A stretch of DNA of 64,000 nucleotides, taken from the NCBI GenBank assembly GCA_030151165.1, contig JASLEM010000454.1, positions 1 through 64,000 on the forward strand, given 5' to 3'. The notes beneath the pieces are model-generated. The model ran no database searches and had not been told where the DNA came from. It saw nothing but the letters and a program-made list of their open reading frames with translations. The DNA is from Burkholderiaceae bacterium (GTDB lineage Bacteria > Pseudomonadota > Gammaproteobacteria > Burkholderiales > Burkholderiaceae). Position 1 is the stretch's first letter. Each line of letters opens with the position of its first letter. A program made the translations under genes and the position numbers. Shown piece by piece: positions 18,220 through 27,092 of this stretch.

Positions 18220-18432
18220 ATGGAGCTCGAACTCACCCCAGCCCAGGTCGCGATCTTGCGCGGGATCGGTGCCGGCTTCGGTGACTCGGAGTGGGCGACG
18301 CCAGCGGATGACGTCTCCAGCGACTCCACGCATCTGCTGACGCTTCGCATGATCCAGCAATGGGACAACCAATACATCGTGACGGACCTCGGACGCGAAT
18401 TTCTCGACAACGTCGACGCCGCCGCCAGGTGA
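18220..18432 (+). CDS. hypothetical small protein (70 aa)
   Basis: Not recognised. Starts MELELTPAQVAIL and ends DNVDAAAR. Acidic, soluble and without membrane segments. The middle (THLLTLRMIQQW, YIVTDLGREFLD) resembles the recognition part of a small winged-helix or DNA-binding-like fold, but there is too little for a family call. It follows the hydrolase gene by about 50 nt and precedes a response regulator by 93 nt, all on the same strand, so the three may be co-transcribed. Confidence 0.55.
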   Translation: MELELTPAQVAILRGIGAGFGDSEWATPADDVSSDSTHLLTLRMIQQWDNQYIVTDLGREFLDNVDAAAR

Positions 18433-18525
18433 CATCCGCAAATTCCTCTGCTGTCGGTGGCGGGCGACGTATGCAGCGTCTTCTGTCCGTCCTTTGCCCC
18501 CGCCGTTGCCATTGGAAGGACTGAG

Positions 18526-18933
18526 ATGAGCCACAAGCATGACGATCGAGGAAACTGCCGCGTCCTTGTCGCCGATGACGACCGCGATGCTGCGGACTCG
18601 CTGGTCGACCTGCTCCGGCTCTGGGGCTTCAGCGCGCGGGCCGTCTATGACGGCGCGCAGGCCGTGCTGGCCGAGGAGGCGCTCAAGCCGCGGCTGGTCC
18701 TGCTCGACATCGAGATGCCCCAGGTCGACGGCTACACCGCCGCGACGGTCATCCGGCGCGGCTGGCCGGCGCGTCCCGTCAAGTTGGTGGCATTGACCGG
18801 CCGCAGCTCTCCGAGCCAGATCGCCCTGTCGACGAGCGTCGGCTTCGATGAGCACATCTGCAAGCCCATCGGCCGGGCACGGTTGCACATGCTCGCGTTG
18901 GACGCCGGGCCGCCGGATACGCCGCCTTCGTGA
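18526..18933 (+). CDS. single-domain response regulator (REC)
   Basis: Receiver-only protein of 135 aa. The acidic pair is in VADDDRDAAD, the phospho-acceptor Asp in VLLDIEMPQVDG, the Thr in LVALTGRS and the Lys in HICKPIG. There is no output domain, so it probably acts as a phosphate relay or sink for one of the nearby hybrid kinases, or by protein contact. ATG at 18526 follows GGAAGGA at a good distance. Similar REC-only genes occur at 19269 and 22725, so this region holds several paralogues. Confidence 0.92.
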   Translation: MSHKHDDRGNCRVLVADDDRDAADSLVDLLRLWGFSARAVYDGAQAVLAEEALKPRLVLLDIEMPQVDGYTAATVIRRGWPARPVKLVALTGRSSPSQIALSTSVGFDEHICKPIGRARLHMLALDAGPPDTPPS

Positions 18934-19033
18934 TCCGGAGGTCAGCGCACTGTCAGCGATCCGGCGTCGGCACCGCAGCACGGTTCGCAATAGCCGACAC
19001 CGGACTGCAGGTGCATCGACGCGTTAGGGCCGG

Positions 19034-19108
19034 GCAACGGCCACACTGCTCCTTGTTGACGACGATCGCGCAGAGCGAGGCCTCATGCGTGCGGCGATCG
19101 AGCAGGCG
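19034..19108 (+). pseudogene. fragment of a response-regulator receiver domain
   Basis: In the frame beginning at 19034 the translation reads TATLLLVDDDRAERGLM and then AAIEQA. This is the first strand, acidic pair and first helix of a receiver domain of the Rcp1 type. A TAG lies just upstream (about 19025) with no start codon between. The sequence after 19108 is no longer receiver-like. It therefore looks like a decayed remnant of another response regulator between two intact ones. The rest of the 335-bp gap (18934-19268) shows only the hairpin at 19130. Confidence 0.45.
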
Positions 19109-19129
19109 ACGCGCCGGGCGCCAAAAGGT

Positions 19130-19163
19130 GAAAGCCCGCTGAGCATTCCTGCTGCGGGCTTTC
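19130..19163 (-). terminator. probable Rho-independent terminator of the minus-strand response regulator
   Basis: A 10-bp perfect stem (GAAAGCCCGC paired with GCGGGCTTTC) with a 14-nt loop. Read on the minus strand it is followed by ACCTTTTGG. It lies about 105 nt beyond the stop of the response regulator at 19269. On the plus strand the trailing sequence is not T-rich, so minus-strand use is preferred, though it may work in both directions. Confidence 0.55.
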
Positions 19164-19268
19164 GACTTCGCCGACCAAGGCCAGCGAAGAACAGGTTCAG
19201 ACACAGGGTGACGGGTTTCCTGGCTCCGCCCAATCTGCGGCCGGCTTCGTGTCTGGAATGAATGCAGT

Positions 19269-19703
19269 CTAGGTCGTCGAGCGCACATCCGTTGTAGGAC
19301 GAGCGCCAATGCTCGACGCCGTTTCGTCGCCCGACGCGCTGCCCGCCTCCCGCACGCGTTCGACGGCCGCGATCAGCGCGCTCGCCTGCGCAGGCTTTCT
19401 CAGGTAGGCATCGAAACCGCATTGCCGCGTCAGCGCGACCACCTCCTCGCCGCGCCCTGTCAAAGCGACCACGAGCGGCGCCTCGAAGTCCTGCGCATCG
19501 CGAATGGCTCGTGCGACGTCGAAGCCGTCGACGGCCGGCAGGCCGAGATCCAGGAACACGACCGGGTGCCGGTGCAAGGTCCAGGCATCGACGGCCTGGC
19601 GTCCGTCGTGCGCGACGTGCGTGTCATGCCCCGACATCTCGAACAACAGCGCGAGCGTTTCGGCGGTCTCGACGTCGTCGTCGACCACGAGCACCTTGGT
19701 CAT
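19269..19703 (-). CDS. single-domain response regulator (REC)
   Basis: Receiver protein of 144 aa: VVDDDVETAE acidic pair, phospho-Asp in VFLDLGLPAVDG, Thr in VALTGRG, Lys in LRKPAQ. A short C-terminal tail (about 20 residues) has no known domain. ATG at 19703 follows GGAGG (about 7 nt), which decides between it and an in-frame upstream ATG. It is the closest relative by eye of the receiver at 22725 (both with the YLRKPA form). Its kinase partner is not adjacent; the hybrid kinase at 23221 is the nearest candidate. Confidence 0.9.
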   Translation of the reverse strand: MTKVLVVDDDVETAETLALLFEMSGHDTHVAHDGRQAVDAWTLHRHPVVFLDLGLPAVDGFDVARAIRDAQDFEAPLVVALTGRGEEVVALTRQCGFDAYLRKPAQASALIAAVERVREAGSASGDETASSIGARPTTDVRSTT

Positions 19704-19919
19704 CTCGACCTCCGGCCCGATGGCGAACAGCCGGGGCATCGAGGGCTGGCGACGGCGTCGATCAGGGACGAGGAAAGCAGGCTGGGCAATTTCATGGCGA
19801 GACGCCTGGTCGGTCGAGGATCCGGTCCATCGGCCATGTCGGGTCGCCGATGACGGTGCTGCGGCGATGGCGGCAATGCGCATGCCGCGATCGGCATCCG
19901 CCAACGCAGCGACGCGGCA

Positions 19920-20198
19920 CTACCGTTGTCGCCGGGGTTGTCGCCTGGCGATCGCGACGGCCTGCGCCGCCTGCTGCAGCGTCGCCTCGTCGCCCAGCAT
20001 GTCCACCTCGAGCTGCGCGGCCTGCAGCCGCGACACCGCAGTCGACAACGCAGAGGCCAGGCGTCCGACTTCGCGCGCGGAGGCGATCAGTTCAAGATCC
20101 GCGGCGCTCGCGTCGAGGGTGGGATCAAAGGGCCGAGCCGGCCAGGGCCACCCTTCGCGTCGCTTGCGTGGCGGCTCTCGCTCGAGGTCGGCGTTCAT
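19920..20198 (-). CDS. hypothetical small protein coupled to a PAS protein
   Basis: Not recognised (92 aa). The N-terminal third is basic (REPPRKRREGWPWP). The rest is helical with hydrophobic heptads (LELIASAREVGRLASALST, LQAAQLEVDML), so a coiled coil or helical hairpin is likely. The start ATG at 20198 overlaps the stop of the PAS gene by ATGA, implying coupled translation and a shared role. It could be a partner of the PAS protein. No enzyme motif is seen. Confidence 0.55.
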   Translation of the reverse strand: MNADLEREPPRKRREGWPWPARPFDPTLDASAADLELIASAREVGRLASALSTAVSRLQAAQLEVDMLGDEATLQQAAQAVAIARRQPRRQR

Positions 20199-20749
20199 GC
20201 GCCACCTCCATCGGCACGTTGCTGCACCTGCTCGACGGCCGCGGCCGCGATGGTCGCCGCCGACGGCCCGCCAGGCGTGCCGGCCACACGAGCGGCCGCC
20301 GCGGCTTCGGTCATCAGCTCGCTTGCCGCGCGGGCGACCTGCTGGAGCATCTGGCCATCGGTCGTCATCGCCGCGTCGGCGTTCTCGCCGCGCGCATCGA
20401 TCAACGAACACAACCAGCAAAAGACATCGCCGTCCGCGCCCGTCACGGCGGCGATCGACAGCGCCGCCGGCATGGAGCGGCCTGCATCGGGCGAAACGTC
20501 CAGCTTCACCGTTCCGCTTCGAACCTGGACCGGAGAGGCCGACGTCCCCAACGTCGCGAGCGATCGTCCCACCAGCGCGTCCGGGCTGACGCCCACGAAC
20601 TCGCCGAACGCCTCGTTGGCGAACAGGATCGGCGCCGAGGCGTCTCGGGCATCGGCCACGGCGAGCGGCGTCTTCGCCCTCTGCGCCGCCGCGATCACGG
20701 CGGACGCCGGGCCGCCGACGGGCGGGGTATCGATCGATGAAAAGTCCAT
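20195..20749 (-). CDS. PAS-domain protein without output domain
   Basis: PAS-fold protein of 184 aa. The core is seen in PILFANEAFGEFVGVSPDALVGRSLATL, here in the N-terminal 100 residues. An Ala-rich helical C-terminal part follows (MLQQVARAASELM). It has no kinase, GGDEF or DNA-binding domain and lacks the NCRFLQ motif of LOV photosensors. It probably acts through the small protein encoded by the overlapping downstream gene. ATG at 20749 begins MDFSSIDTPPVGG. Confidence 0.75.
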   Translation of the reverse strand: MDFSSIDTPPVGGPASAVIAAAQRAKTPLAVADARDASAPILFANEAFGEFVGVSPDALVGRSLATLGTSASPVQVRSGTVKLDVSPDAGRSMPAALSIAAVTGADGDVFCWLCSLIDARGENADAAMTTDGQMLQQVARAASELMTEAAAAARVAGTPGGPSAATIAAAAVEQVQQRADGGGA

Positions 20750-20941
20750 GGCCGCTTGAGGTTGAGCGCCTGGTCGGCGCGCATCGTCTCGGCACGCAGC
20801 GGTCCCGCGCTGGAACGACGGCGCGAACAAGGGCCGCGGGCTCGGCCGGGCACGGGCGCGTGGGTCGTCTTCGAGGTGTCCGCCCCGCACCAGAGCGCGA
20901 CGCCCGAGCGCGGGGAACGACGCTTGCCGCACGTCTCCTCC

Positions 20942-21196
20942 ATGATCGACACGCCGACGCTCCTCGACGCCCTGCAATGGCCCGCCATGCTGGTGACGGT
21001 GATCGCGGCGTGGCTCGTCGGGTCGACGAAGTCGCCGCGGCGCAAGCTCGGCTTCTGGGTCTTTCTCGCAAGCAATGCGTCGTGGATCGCGTGGGGCTGC
21101 CATGCGTCCGCGTGGGCGCTCGTGGTGCTCCAGGTCTGCCTCGCGGCGATGAACATCCGGGGCTGCGCGAAAGCGAAGCCGTCCGGCACGGGCTGA
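20942..21196 (+). CDS. small integral membrane protein (84 aa)
   Basis: Starts MIDTPTLLDALQWP. Three hydrophobic stretches are visible (AMLVTVIAAWLVG, LGFWVFLASNASWIAWG, ALVVLQVCLAAMNI), so it is an inner-membrane protein with about three short helices. The pattern recalls single repeat units of PnuC/SWEET-like small transporters, but this is only a resemblance. It is followed 65 nt later by the RsbR-like gene on the same strand. No strong Shine-Dalgarno is visible. Confidence 0.6.
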   Translation: MIDTPTLLDALQWPAMLVTVIAAWLVGSTKSPRRKLGFWVFLASNASWIAWGCHASAWALVVLQVCLAAMNIRGCAKAKPSGTG

Positions 21197-21261
21197 GGCG
21201 CGACACACAGCAAGCGCACAATGGCCCATCGAGGTGATGGCACCTTGCGAAAGCGAACTGC

Positions 21262-22113
21262 ATGAAGCAAGAGAACATCGGCCTCCTGGAGGTGCTGCGC
21301 GCGTCCTCCAAGGACTTCGTCGAATCGTGGATGGCCGAGCTCAGGCTGGGAGCGAGCGGCGCCGCACCACGGGCCTGGTCGAACGATGCGACGGAGGTGC
21401 TGTCGGCCCTCGAAGCCGGCGTGGCGTCCGACGGCGACCTCACGCGCTTCGACGACCAGCGCTGGCAAGCCCTGCGATCGCTGCTGGAGAGCTTGTCGAG
21501 CGCGCGGGCCGCGCAAGGCGAGAGCGCCGGCGACACGAGCTACTTCGTGCTGGCGATCAAGAAGCCGATCTTCGCAGGCCTGCAGCGACTCGGGAGCGGC
21601 GACGCCGCGCGCACGTTCGAGACGACCTGGGCCACGTCCACGCTCGTCGACAAGATGGCGCAATGGACCGCCGCGACGTACCAGCGATCGCGCGAAGACG
21701 TCATCCGTCGCCAGCAGGAAGAACTGCTCGAGCTGTCGACGCCGGTGATCAAGCTGTGGGAGGGCGTGCTCGCGGTGCCGATGATCGGCACGCTGGACTC
21801 GAGCCGCACGCAGCTGGTGATGGAGTCGCTGCTGACGCGCATCGTGGAGACCGGCTCCGAGCTCGCGATCATCGACATCACCGGCGTGCCCACCGTCGAC
21901 ACCCTCGTCGCGCAGCACCTGCTCAAGACCGTCACGGCGATCCGCCTGATGGGCGCCGACTGCATCATCAGCGGCATCCGCCCGCAGATCGCGCAGACCG
22001 TCGTCCACCTCGGCATCGATCTGCAGGGTGTCACGACCAAGGCCACGCTGGCGGACGCACTGGCGCTGGCGATGAAGAAGTCTGGCTGGCTGGTCTCTCG
22101 TCCGAAGCCGTGA
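21262..22113 (+). CDS. RsbR-like STAS-domain stressosome protein
   Basis: A 283-aa protein with an N-terminal helical sensor domain (about 1-150, RsbR globin-like region ending in SREDVIRRQQEELLELSTPVIKLW) and a C-terminal STAS domain (about 160-275). Family marks include VPMIGTLDSSRTQ, the phosphorylatable Thr region in ITGVPTVDTLVAQ, and LMGADCIISGIRP. RsbR proteins form stressosomes with RsbS and are phosphorylated by RsbT. Neither partner is in this window, so it is an orphan here. Its presence among stress-enzyme genes suggests a general stress pathway. ATG at 21262 (MKQENIGLLEVL). Confidence 0.88.
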   Translation: MKQENIGLLEVLRASSKDFVESWMAELRLGASGAAPRAWSNDATEVLSALEAGVASDGDLTRFDDQRWQALRSLLESLSSARAAQGESAGDTSYFVLAIKKPIFAGLQRLGSGDAARTFETTWATSTLVDKMAQWTAATYQRSREDVIRRQQEELLELSTPVIKLWEGVLAVPMIGTLDSSRTQLVMESLLTRIVETGSELAIIDITGVPTVDTLVAQHLLKTVTAIRLMGADCIISGIRPQIAQTVVHLGIDLQGVTTKATLADALALAMKKSGWLVSRPKP

Positions 22114-22186
22114 GCGTCGCGCGGATCGGCGCCAAGCGCTTCGCAAGCGCCAACGGTGGTGGTCGGTTTTCCAGGCAGACCGTTGC

Positions 22187-22699
22187 TCAGCGAGAAGCCG
22201 CATCCGACGGCATGCCCTCGTCGTCGATGGAGTGCGTTTCCTTGCCGCGGCCGCCATCCTTGGCGCGCGCCGCCAGGCGGACGTAGAACTCGGCGACCTC
22301 GCGCAGATCCTGCTCGTCGAGATCCTCGATGCCGATCATGCGATTGCTCGCCTGGTGGGACGTCGCGAGCAGTTCGTTGAGCTTGAGGTGCACCGCGATG
22401 CTGTCCTTGTTCTGGCTCTGCTGGATGAGGAAGACCATCAGGAAGGTGACGATGGTCGTGCCGGTGTTGATGACCAACTGCCAGTTCTCCGAGTAGTGGA
22501 ACAGGTGGCCGGTCAACGCCCACACCACGACCGACAGCGTCGCCAACGCGAACGCGACGGGCGACCCCGCCGACCGTGTCGCCTTCGACGCGAAGCGATC
22601 GAACCACGTCAGCATCACGGAGCGCTTCGCGTAGTCCGCCGTGTTGGTCGTCGGCATCGCGCCGATCGCGTCTTCCTTCTTCATGGACATCGTGTTCAT
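22187..22699 (-). CDS. low-affinity iron permease family protein
   Basis: Membrane protein of 170 aa matching the Fet4-like low-affinity iron permease family found in bacteria: FDRFASKATRSAGSPVAFALA, WALTGHLFHYSENWQLVINTGTT and FLMVFLIQQSQNKDS are characteristic. There are two transmembrane helices and a cytosolic C-terminal tail (LKLNELLATS). Transport activity in bacteria is unproven, and the shortness suggests a regulatory or partner role. ATG at 22699 has GGAG 6 nt upstream. It is the last gene of a likely operon after the response regulator (25-nt gap) and the hybrid kinase. Confidence 0.85.
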   Translation of the reverse strand: MNTMSMKKEDAIGAMPTTNTADYAKRSVMLTWFDRFASKATRSAGSPVAFALATLSVVVWALTGHLFHYSENWQLVINTGTTIVTFLMVFLIQQSQNKDSIAVHLKLNELLATSHQASNRMIGIEDLDEQDLREVAEFYVRLAARAKDGGRGKETHSIDDEGMPSDAASR

Positions 22700-22724
22700 T
22701 CGAACTCCGTACCGAGTCGTGCCG

Positions 22725-23114
22725 TCATTCGGCCTGGGCGCTCGGGTGAGCACGCTTCTGCAGGTCGTCCACCAGGATCAGGAGCGCATTGGTGTCTGCG
22801 GGTTTCCTGAGATAGAAGTCGAAGCCGGCCTCCGCGGTCTTGCGTTGAAGGTCGGGATCCACTTTCCCGGTCAAGGCGATGATGAAAGGATGATCGGTGT
22901 CGGGCGATCGACGGATCGCCCTGGCAGCGCCGAAGCCATCGAGGACCGGCATGTCGAGATCGAGAAAGATGATGTGGGGCACGTGCCGCTCGGCTTGTTC
23001 GACGGCTTCCTGGCCGTTGAAAGCGAGGTGAGCCTCATGTCCGCAGGCCTCGAACAAGGCGCCCAGCACTTCGGTGGCGTCCACCGCGTCGTCGACGACG
23101 AGAATTGATGTCAT
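22725..23114 (-). CDS. single-domain response regulator (REC)
   Basis: Receiver-only protein of 129 aa: VVDDAVDATE, phospho-Asp in IIFLDLDMPVLDG, Thr in IALTGKVD, Lys in LRKPAD. ATG at 23114 follows GGGAGAT. It lies between a hybrid kinase gene (ending 23221, 106 nt upstream) and the permease-like gene, all on the minus strand. It is the probable phosphorylation partner of that kinase. Confidence 0.92.
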   Translation of the reverse strand: MTSILVVDDAVDATEVLGALFEACGHEAHLAFNGQEAVEQAERHVPHIIFLDLDMPVLDGFGAARAIRRSPDTDHPFIIALTGKVDPDLQRKTAEAGFDFYLRKPADTNALLILVDDLQKRAHPSAQAE

Positions 23115-23220
23115 GTGATCTCCCTATGACACCCCTCGGCATTCGCTGTGCCCTGCCCCCCAGGCCTGCGGCGATCAAGCGGAGTCGCATCGACGATCGG
23201 CTCGATCCGAACGAGCGACT

Positions 23221-24936
23221 TCAGCGCAGCGACTCGACCAGCATCACGATCTGTCGCACGACTTCCAGCGGCTTGAGCGGCTTGCCGCAATGGGCATCGA
23301 AGCCCGCTTCGAGCGCTTGTTGCCGATCCTGGTCGCGCGTGAAGGCCGTCAACGCGATGGCGGGCAGGCGGGCGGCCCCGTCCGCGGCATCCCTCAGCCT
23401 GATCGCGCGGATCAGCGCGTAGCCGTCGCGGCCCGGCATGCCGATGTCGCTGACCATCGCGTGCGGGCGACGCGCCGCGATCTTCGCGAGGGCGTCCTCG
23501 GCATCGCGCGCGACCCGCACCTCGGCGCCGCGGTCGACGAGGACGACCGCGAGCACGGCGGCCGCGTCGTCGTTGTCCTCGACGATCAGCAGGTCGAGGC
23601 CAGCCAACGGAACAGCTGAGGCATCCAGGTCGACCTTGTCGGCGTCGTCGATCCTGCTTTCCTGAAGAAAAGGCAGCTCGAACCTGAACGTCGTGCCCAG
23701 CCCGACGCCGGGGCTCGCGACGTCGATCGTGCCGGAATGCGCCTCGATGATCTGCCTGACGATCGTCAGCCCGAGACCGAGGCCGCCGCGCTGGCGATTG
23801 CTGCCCGCGTCGCTCTGCGCGAACCGGTCGAAGACGCGCGGAAGGAAATCCGCCGGAATGCCCTGGCCGCTGTCGGTGACGGAAACCCGCAGGCGCTCGG
23901 CGTGCTCGTCGATCACGATTTGGACGGATCCACCGCCCGGCGTGAACTTGATCGCGTTGGTCAGCAGGTTCCAGATCACCTGCTGCAGCCGGGATGCATC
24001 GGCCTGGACGCGCCGCGGCGAGCCGGTCACCGCGATGTCGAGCCGCAACTGCTTCTGCTCCAGCGACACGCGCAGCGCATCGGCGGCGCCGGTGATCTCG
24101 ACCACGGGGTCGACCGGCGCGAACGTCATCGCCAGCTTGCCGAGCCGCAGGCGCGACATGTCCAGCAGGTCCGAGATCATGCGGGATTGCGTGGCGCAGT
24201 TGCGCTCGATCGCTTCGACCCCGCGCAGCAGGTCGTCGGGAACGCGTCGCCTGAGCACCTGCGCCCAGCCGGAGATGGCGTTCAGCGGGGTGCGCAACTC
24301 GTGCGCCAGCACCGAGACGAAATCGTCCTTCATTCGGCTCTCGTGCTCCGCGTCGCTGCGGGCGACGCGCTCGCGCTCCAGCCACTGCACGCGCAGCCGC
24401 TCCAGCTCGAAGCGCTGCGAGACGTTGGTCGCCAGCGCCATCGTCAGCGCCGCATCGACGTTGGGCGTCGTGCTCCATTCGAGGTGCACCGTCGAGCCGT
24501 CCGAGCGCAACATCGGGACTTCCTGCGCGGCCACGGCGCCCTCGCTGGGGACGGACAGGCCGTCCAGCGCGGTCGTCCATTCGGGCGCCGCCATGTCTCG
24601 CAGGAACAGGCCGCCCAGCTCGTCGGCGCTTCGCCCCAGCAGGCGCGCCATCGCCGGGTTCGACTCGACGATGCGCCCGTCGGCATCCAGCAGGGCGATG
24701 CCGGACGGCGCCTGCTCGTAGATCGCCAGGAATTTCGTGTCGCTGACCTGCTTCGCGCGCCGGAGCTGCTCGGCCTGGTCGTCGAGCTCCGCGTAGAGCG
24801 CCAGGACGCCCCGGTTGGTCTCGTCCAGCTCGTCCTGCAGCATGCGCAGCTGCGCCTGCCCGTCTTCGAGCTGGGCCAGCAGCGTGGCGACGTCGGGCGT
24901 CGGCGCGACGATCGGAGGATTGGAAGACGAGATCAT
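23221..24936 (-). CDS. hybrid sensor histidine kinase (coiled coil-PAS-HisKA-HATPase-REC)
   Basis: Cytosolic hybrid kinase of 571 aa from the ATG at 24936 (MISSSNPPIV). The N-terminal coiled coil (about 20-70) contains LDETNRGVLALYAELDDQAEQL, a form common in kinases next to Rsb-type stress genes. A PAS domain follows (about 75-190), then HisKA with the His in VLAHELRTPLNAI, HATPase_c (NLLTNAIKFT, DSGQGIP, GGLGLGLTI), and a receiver (IVEDNDDAAA, phospho-Asp in VSDIGMPGRDG, Lys in GKPLK). The frame is open upstream, so an earlier start is possible. It likely heads an operon with the receiver and the iron-permease-like gene. Confidence 0.9.
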   Translation of the reverse strand: MISSSNPPIVAPTPDVATLLAQLEDGQAQLRMLQDELDETNRGVLALYAELDDQAEQLRRAKQVSDTKFLAIYEQAPSGIALLDADGRIVESNPAMARLLGRSADELGGLFLRDMAAPEWTTALDGLSVPSEGAVAAQEVPMLRSDGSTVHLEWSTTPNVDAALTMALATNVSQRFELERLRVQWLERERVARSDAEHESRMKDDFVSVLAHELRTPLNAISGWAQVLRRRVPDDLLRGVEAIERNCATQSRMISDLLDMSRLRLGKLAMTFAPVDPVVEITGAADALRVSLEQKQLRLDIAVTGSPRRVQADASRLQQVIWNLLTNAIKFTPGGGSVQIVIDEHAERLRVSVTDSGQGIPADFLPRVFDRFAQSDAGSNRQRGGLGLGLTIVRQIIEAHSGTIDVASPGVGLGTTFRFELPFLQESRIDDADKVDLDASAVPLAGLDLLIVEDNDDAAAVLAVVLVDRGAEVRVARDAEDALAKIAARRPHAMVSDIGMPGRDGYALIRAIRLRDAADGAARLPAIALTAFTRDQDRQQALEAGFDAHCGKPLKPLEVVRQIVMLVESLR

Positions 24937-25248
24937 GAGGGCGCTCGCGCAAGGGAGCGCCACGAGTCGAACTGCATTCTGACGAATGCCGGCGACTTGA
25001 CGAAGGTATTTCGCGGACGCCATGGAACGCGGTGCTGCCGAGTAGCATCCGGTCGACGCGATGCCCAGGACACGGGTACCGTTCGATCGAGCGCCCGCGC
25101 AGCGAGCACGTGCGGATTTCCACACTTCGGCCCGGGAACGTCGAGTCGCGGATCATCGACTCTTCGGCCCGACACCGTTTTGTCGAAGAACGGGCCGACA
25201 CTGGGCCGGACGTGCGAACGCATCGGCTCGCACGCACCTGGATCCGAC

Positions 25249-27013
25249 TTGCCTTCCTCAGACCTGCACCTCGACTCGGTCGCGCGCCTTCTGGCCCAGA
25301 AGACGCTGCGCGCCCACTATCAGCCCATCGCGAGACTCGACAACGGCGAGGTCGTCGCGCACGAAAGCCTCATCCGGTTGCCACCCGGTCACCAGTTGCG
25401 CAACCCGGACGAGCTGTTCCGCGCGGCGCGCGAACAGGGCTTGCAGGTTCGCGTCGAGCAGGCGTGCCTCGACGAAGGCATCCGCACCTGGGTCGCCCAC
25501 CAGGGCAAGCTGCTGTTCCTGAACCTGAGCGCGTTCGCGATCATCGAGATGGTGGATCGCTTGACCGCAGTCGGCGTCGCGCGGGCGCTCGAACAGCTCG
25601 GCACGTCGTCGTCGTCGCTCGTCATCGAGATCACGGAACACGATCACGTCGCCGACGTCACGAGGCTCATCCGATCGGCGAACAGCCTGCGCGCACACGG
25701 CCTGCGCTTCGCGCTCGACGACTTCGGCGACGGGCGGTCGAGCCTGCGCCTGTGGGCCGAACTGCGGCCCGACTACGTGAAGATCGACAAGTACTTCACC
25801 CTGGGCGTGCACGACAACCCGGTGAAGGTGCAGACGCTGCGCGGGCTGGCGCGCTTCGCGGAGATCTTCGGGACCTCGTTGATCGTCGAGGGCATCGAGA
25901 CCGGCGACGAACTCCGCGTCGTGCGCGACCTGGGCCTGCCGCTGGGCCAGGGCTACGGCCTCGGCTACCCGCAACCCGAGCCCGCACGCGAGATCAGTGC
26001 CTCCGCACGCCAGGTCATCGCCAGCGCGGAGATCTCGGTGCTCCCCGAACTCGGCCGCGCCGGCGGCGGAGATGTCACGCTCGAGCGCCTGACGACGTGG
26101 GCCGAGCCGCAGTCGCCCGACCTGACGGTCGACCAGCTCGCCAAGCTCTTCGTCGCCGACGAGGGGCTGCGCGCGGTCGCGCTCGTGCGGGACGATCTGC
26201 CCGTCGGCCTGATCAACCGCCAGGAATTCGTGGATCGCTGCGCGCGGCCCTACTTCAGGGAGCTGTACGGGCGGACGTCCTGCCTGCAGTTCGCGAACCA
26301 GACACCGCTCCTGCTCGACAAGCACGTCGGGATCGACGTCATGACCGAAGTGCTGACCTCGCCCGACCAGCGCTACCTGTCGGAAGGCTTCATCGTCACG
26401 GAGAACGGGCGCTACGCCGGCCTCGGCAGCGGGCAGCAACTGGTGCGGCTCGTCACCGAAGTCCGCATCGAGGCGGCGCGCCACGCGAACCCGCTGACCC
26501 TTCCTGCCGGGCAACATCCCGATCAGCGAGCACATCCGCCGCCTGCTCGACGCCGGCCGGCGCTTCGTCGCCTGCTACGCCGACATGAACGACTTCAAGC
26601 CGTACAACGACCACTACGGCTACTGGCAGGGCGACGAGATGATCCGCCTTGCGGCGCGCACGCTGATCTCGCACTGCGAGCCGCGGCGTGACTTCGTCGG
26701 CCATGTCGGTGGCGACGACTTCGTCGTGCTGTTCCAGAGCGACGACTGGGAGGAGCGCTGCCGGCAGATCGTCGCGACGTTCAACGAGCGCGCGCACGGC
26801 CTGTTCGACGGCGCCGCGATCGCACGCGGCGGCATCGAGGCCGAAGACCGTCACGGCGTCATGCGCTTCTTTCCGTTCACCACGCTGGCGCTCGGCGTCG
26901 TGGTGATCGAGCCCGGACGGTTCGACAAGCCCGACGCCGTCGCGTCGGCCGCGGCCGCCGTCAAGCACAAGGCGAAGATGGCGCATTCGGGGCTGGTGAT
27001 CGAGCGCCCCTGA
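25249..27013 (+). pseudogene. EAL-CBS-GGDEF protein split by a one-base frameshift
   Basis: c-di-GMP signalling protein of about 588 codons. The EAL domain (about 10-250) has a degenerate signature: ESLIR for EAL, DDFGDGRSSL for DDFGTGYSSL, with YVKIDKYF and VEGIET. Two CBS-like repeats follow (about 285-420: LAKLFVADEGLRAV, TEVLTSPDQRYL). The frame then shifts at ANPLT near 26501: one extra T moves LPGNIPISEHIRRLL into the next frame. That frame continues as a GGDEF domain (ACYADMNDFKPYND, active-site loop VGHVGGDDFVVLF) to 27013. The start is uncertain; I used a TTG at 25249. The GGDEF part could be translated alone from an ATG at 26585. It diverges from the hybrid kinase. Confidence 0.8.
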
Positions 27014-27092
27014 TCCACCATCGGAAACAGGGTGGTGACAGGGTCGCGCGGGCGCAAGGCTTGCCGGCCGATCAGCGCGAGGTCGGACAGGG

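Noticed and set aside
20195..20749. LOV photoreceptor identity for the PAS protein
   Set aside because: The flavin-binding NCRFLQ motif with its Cys is absent.
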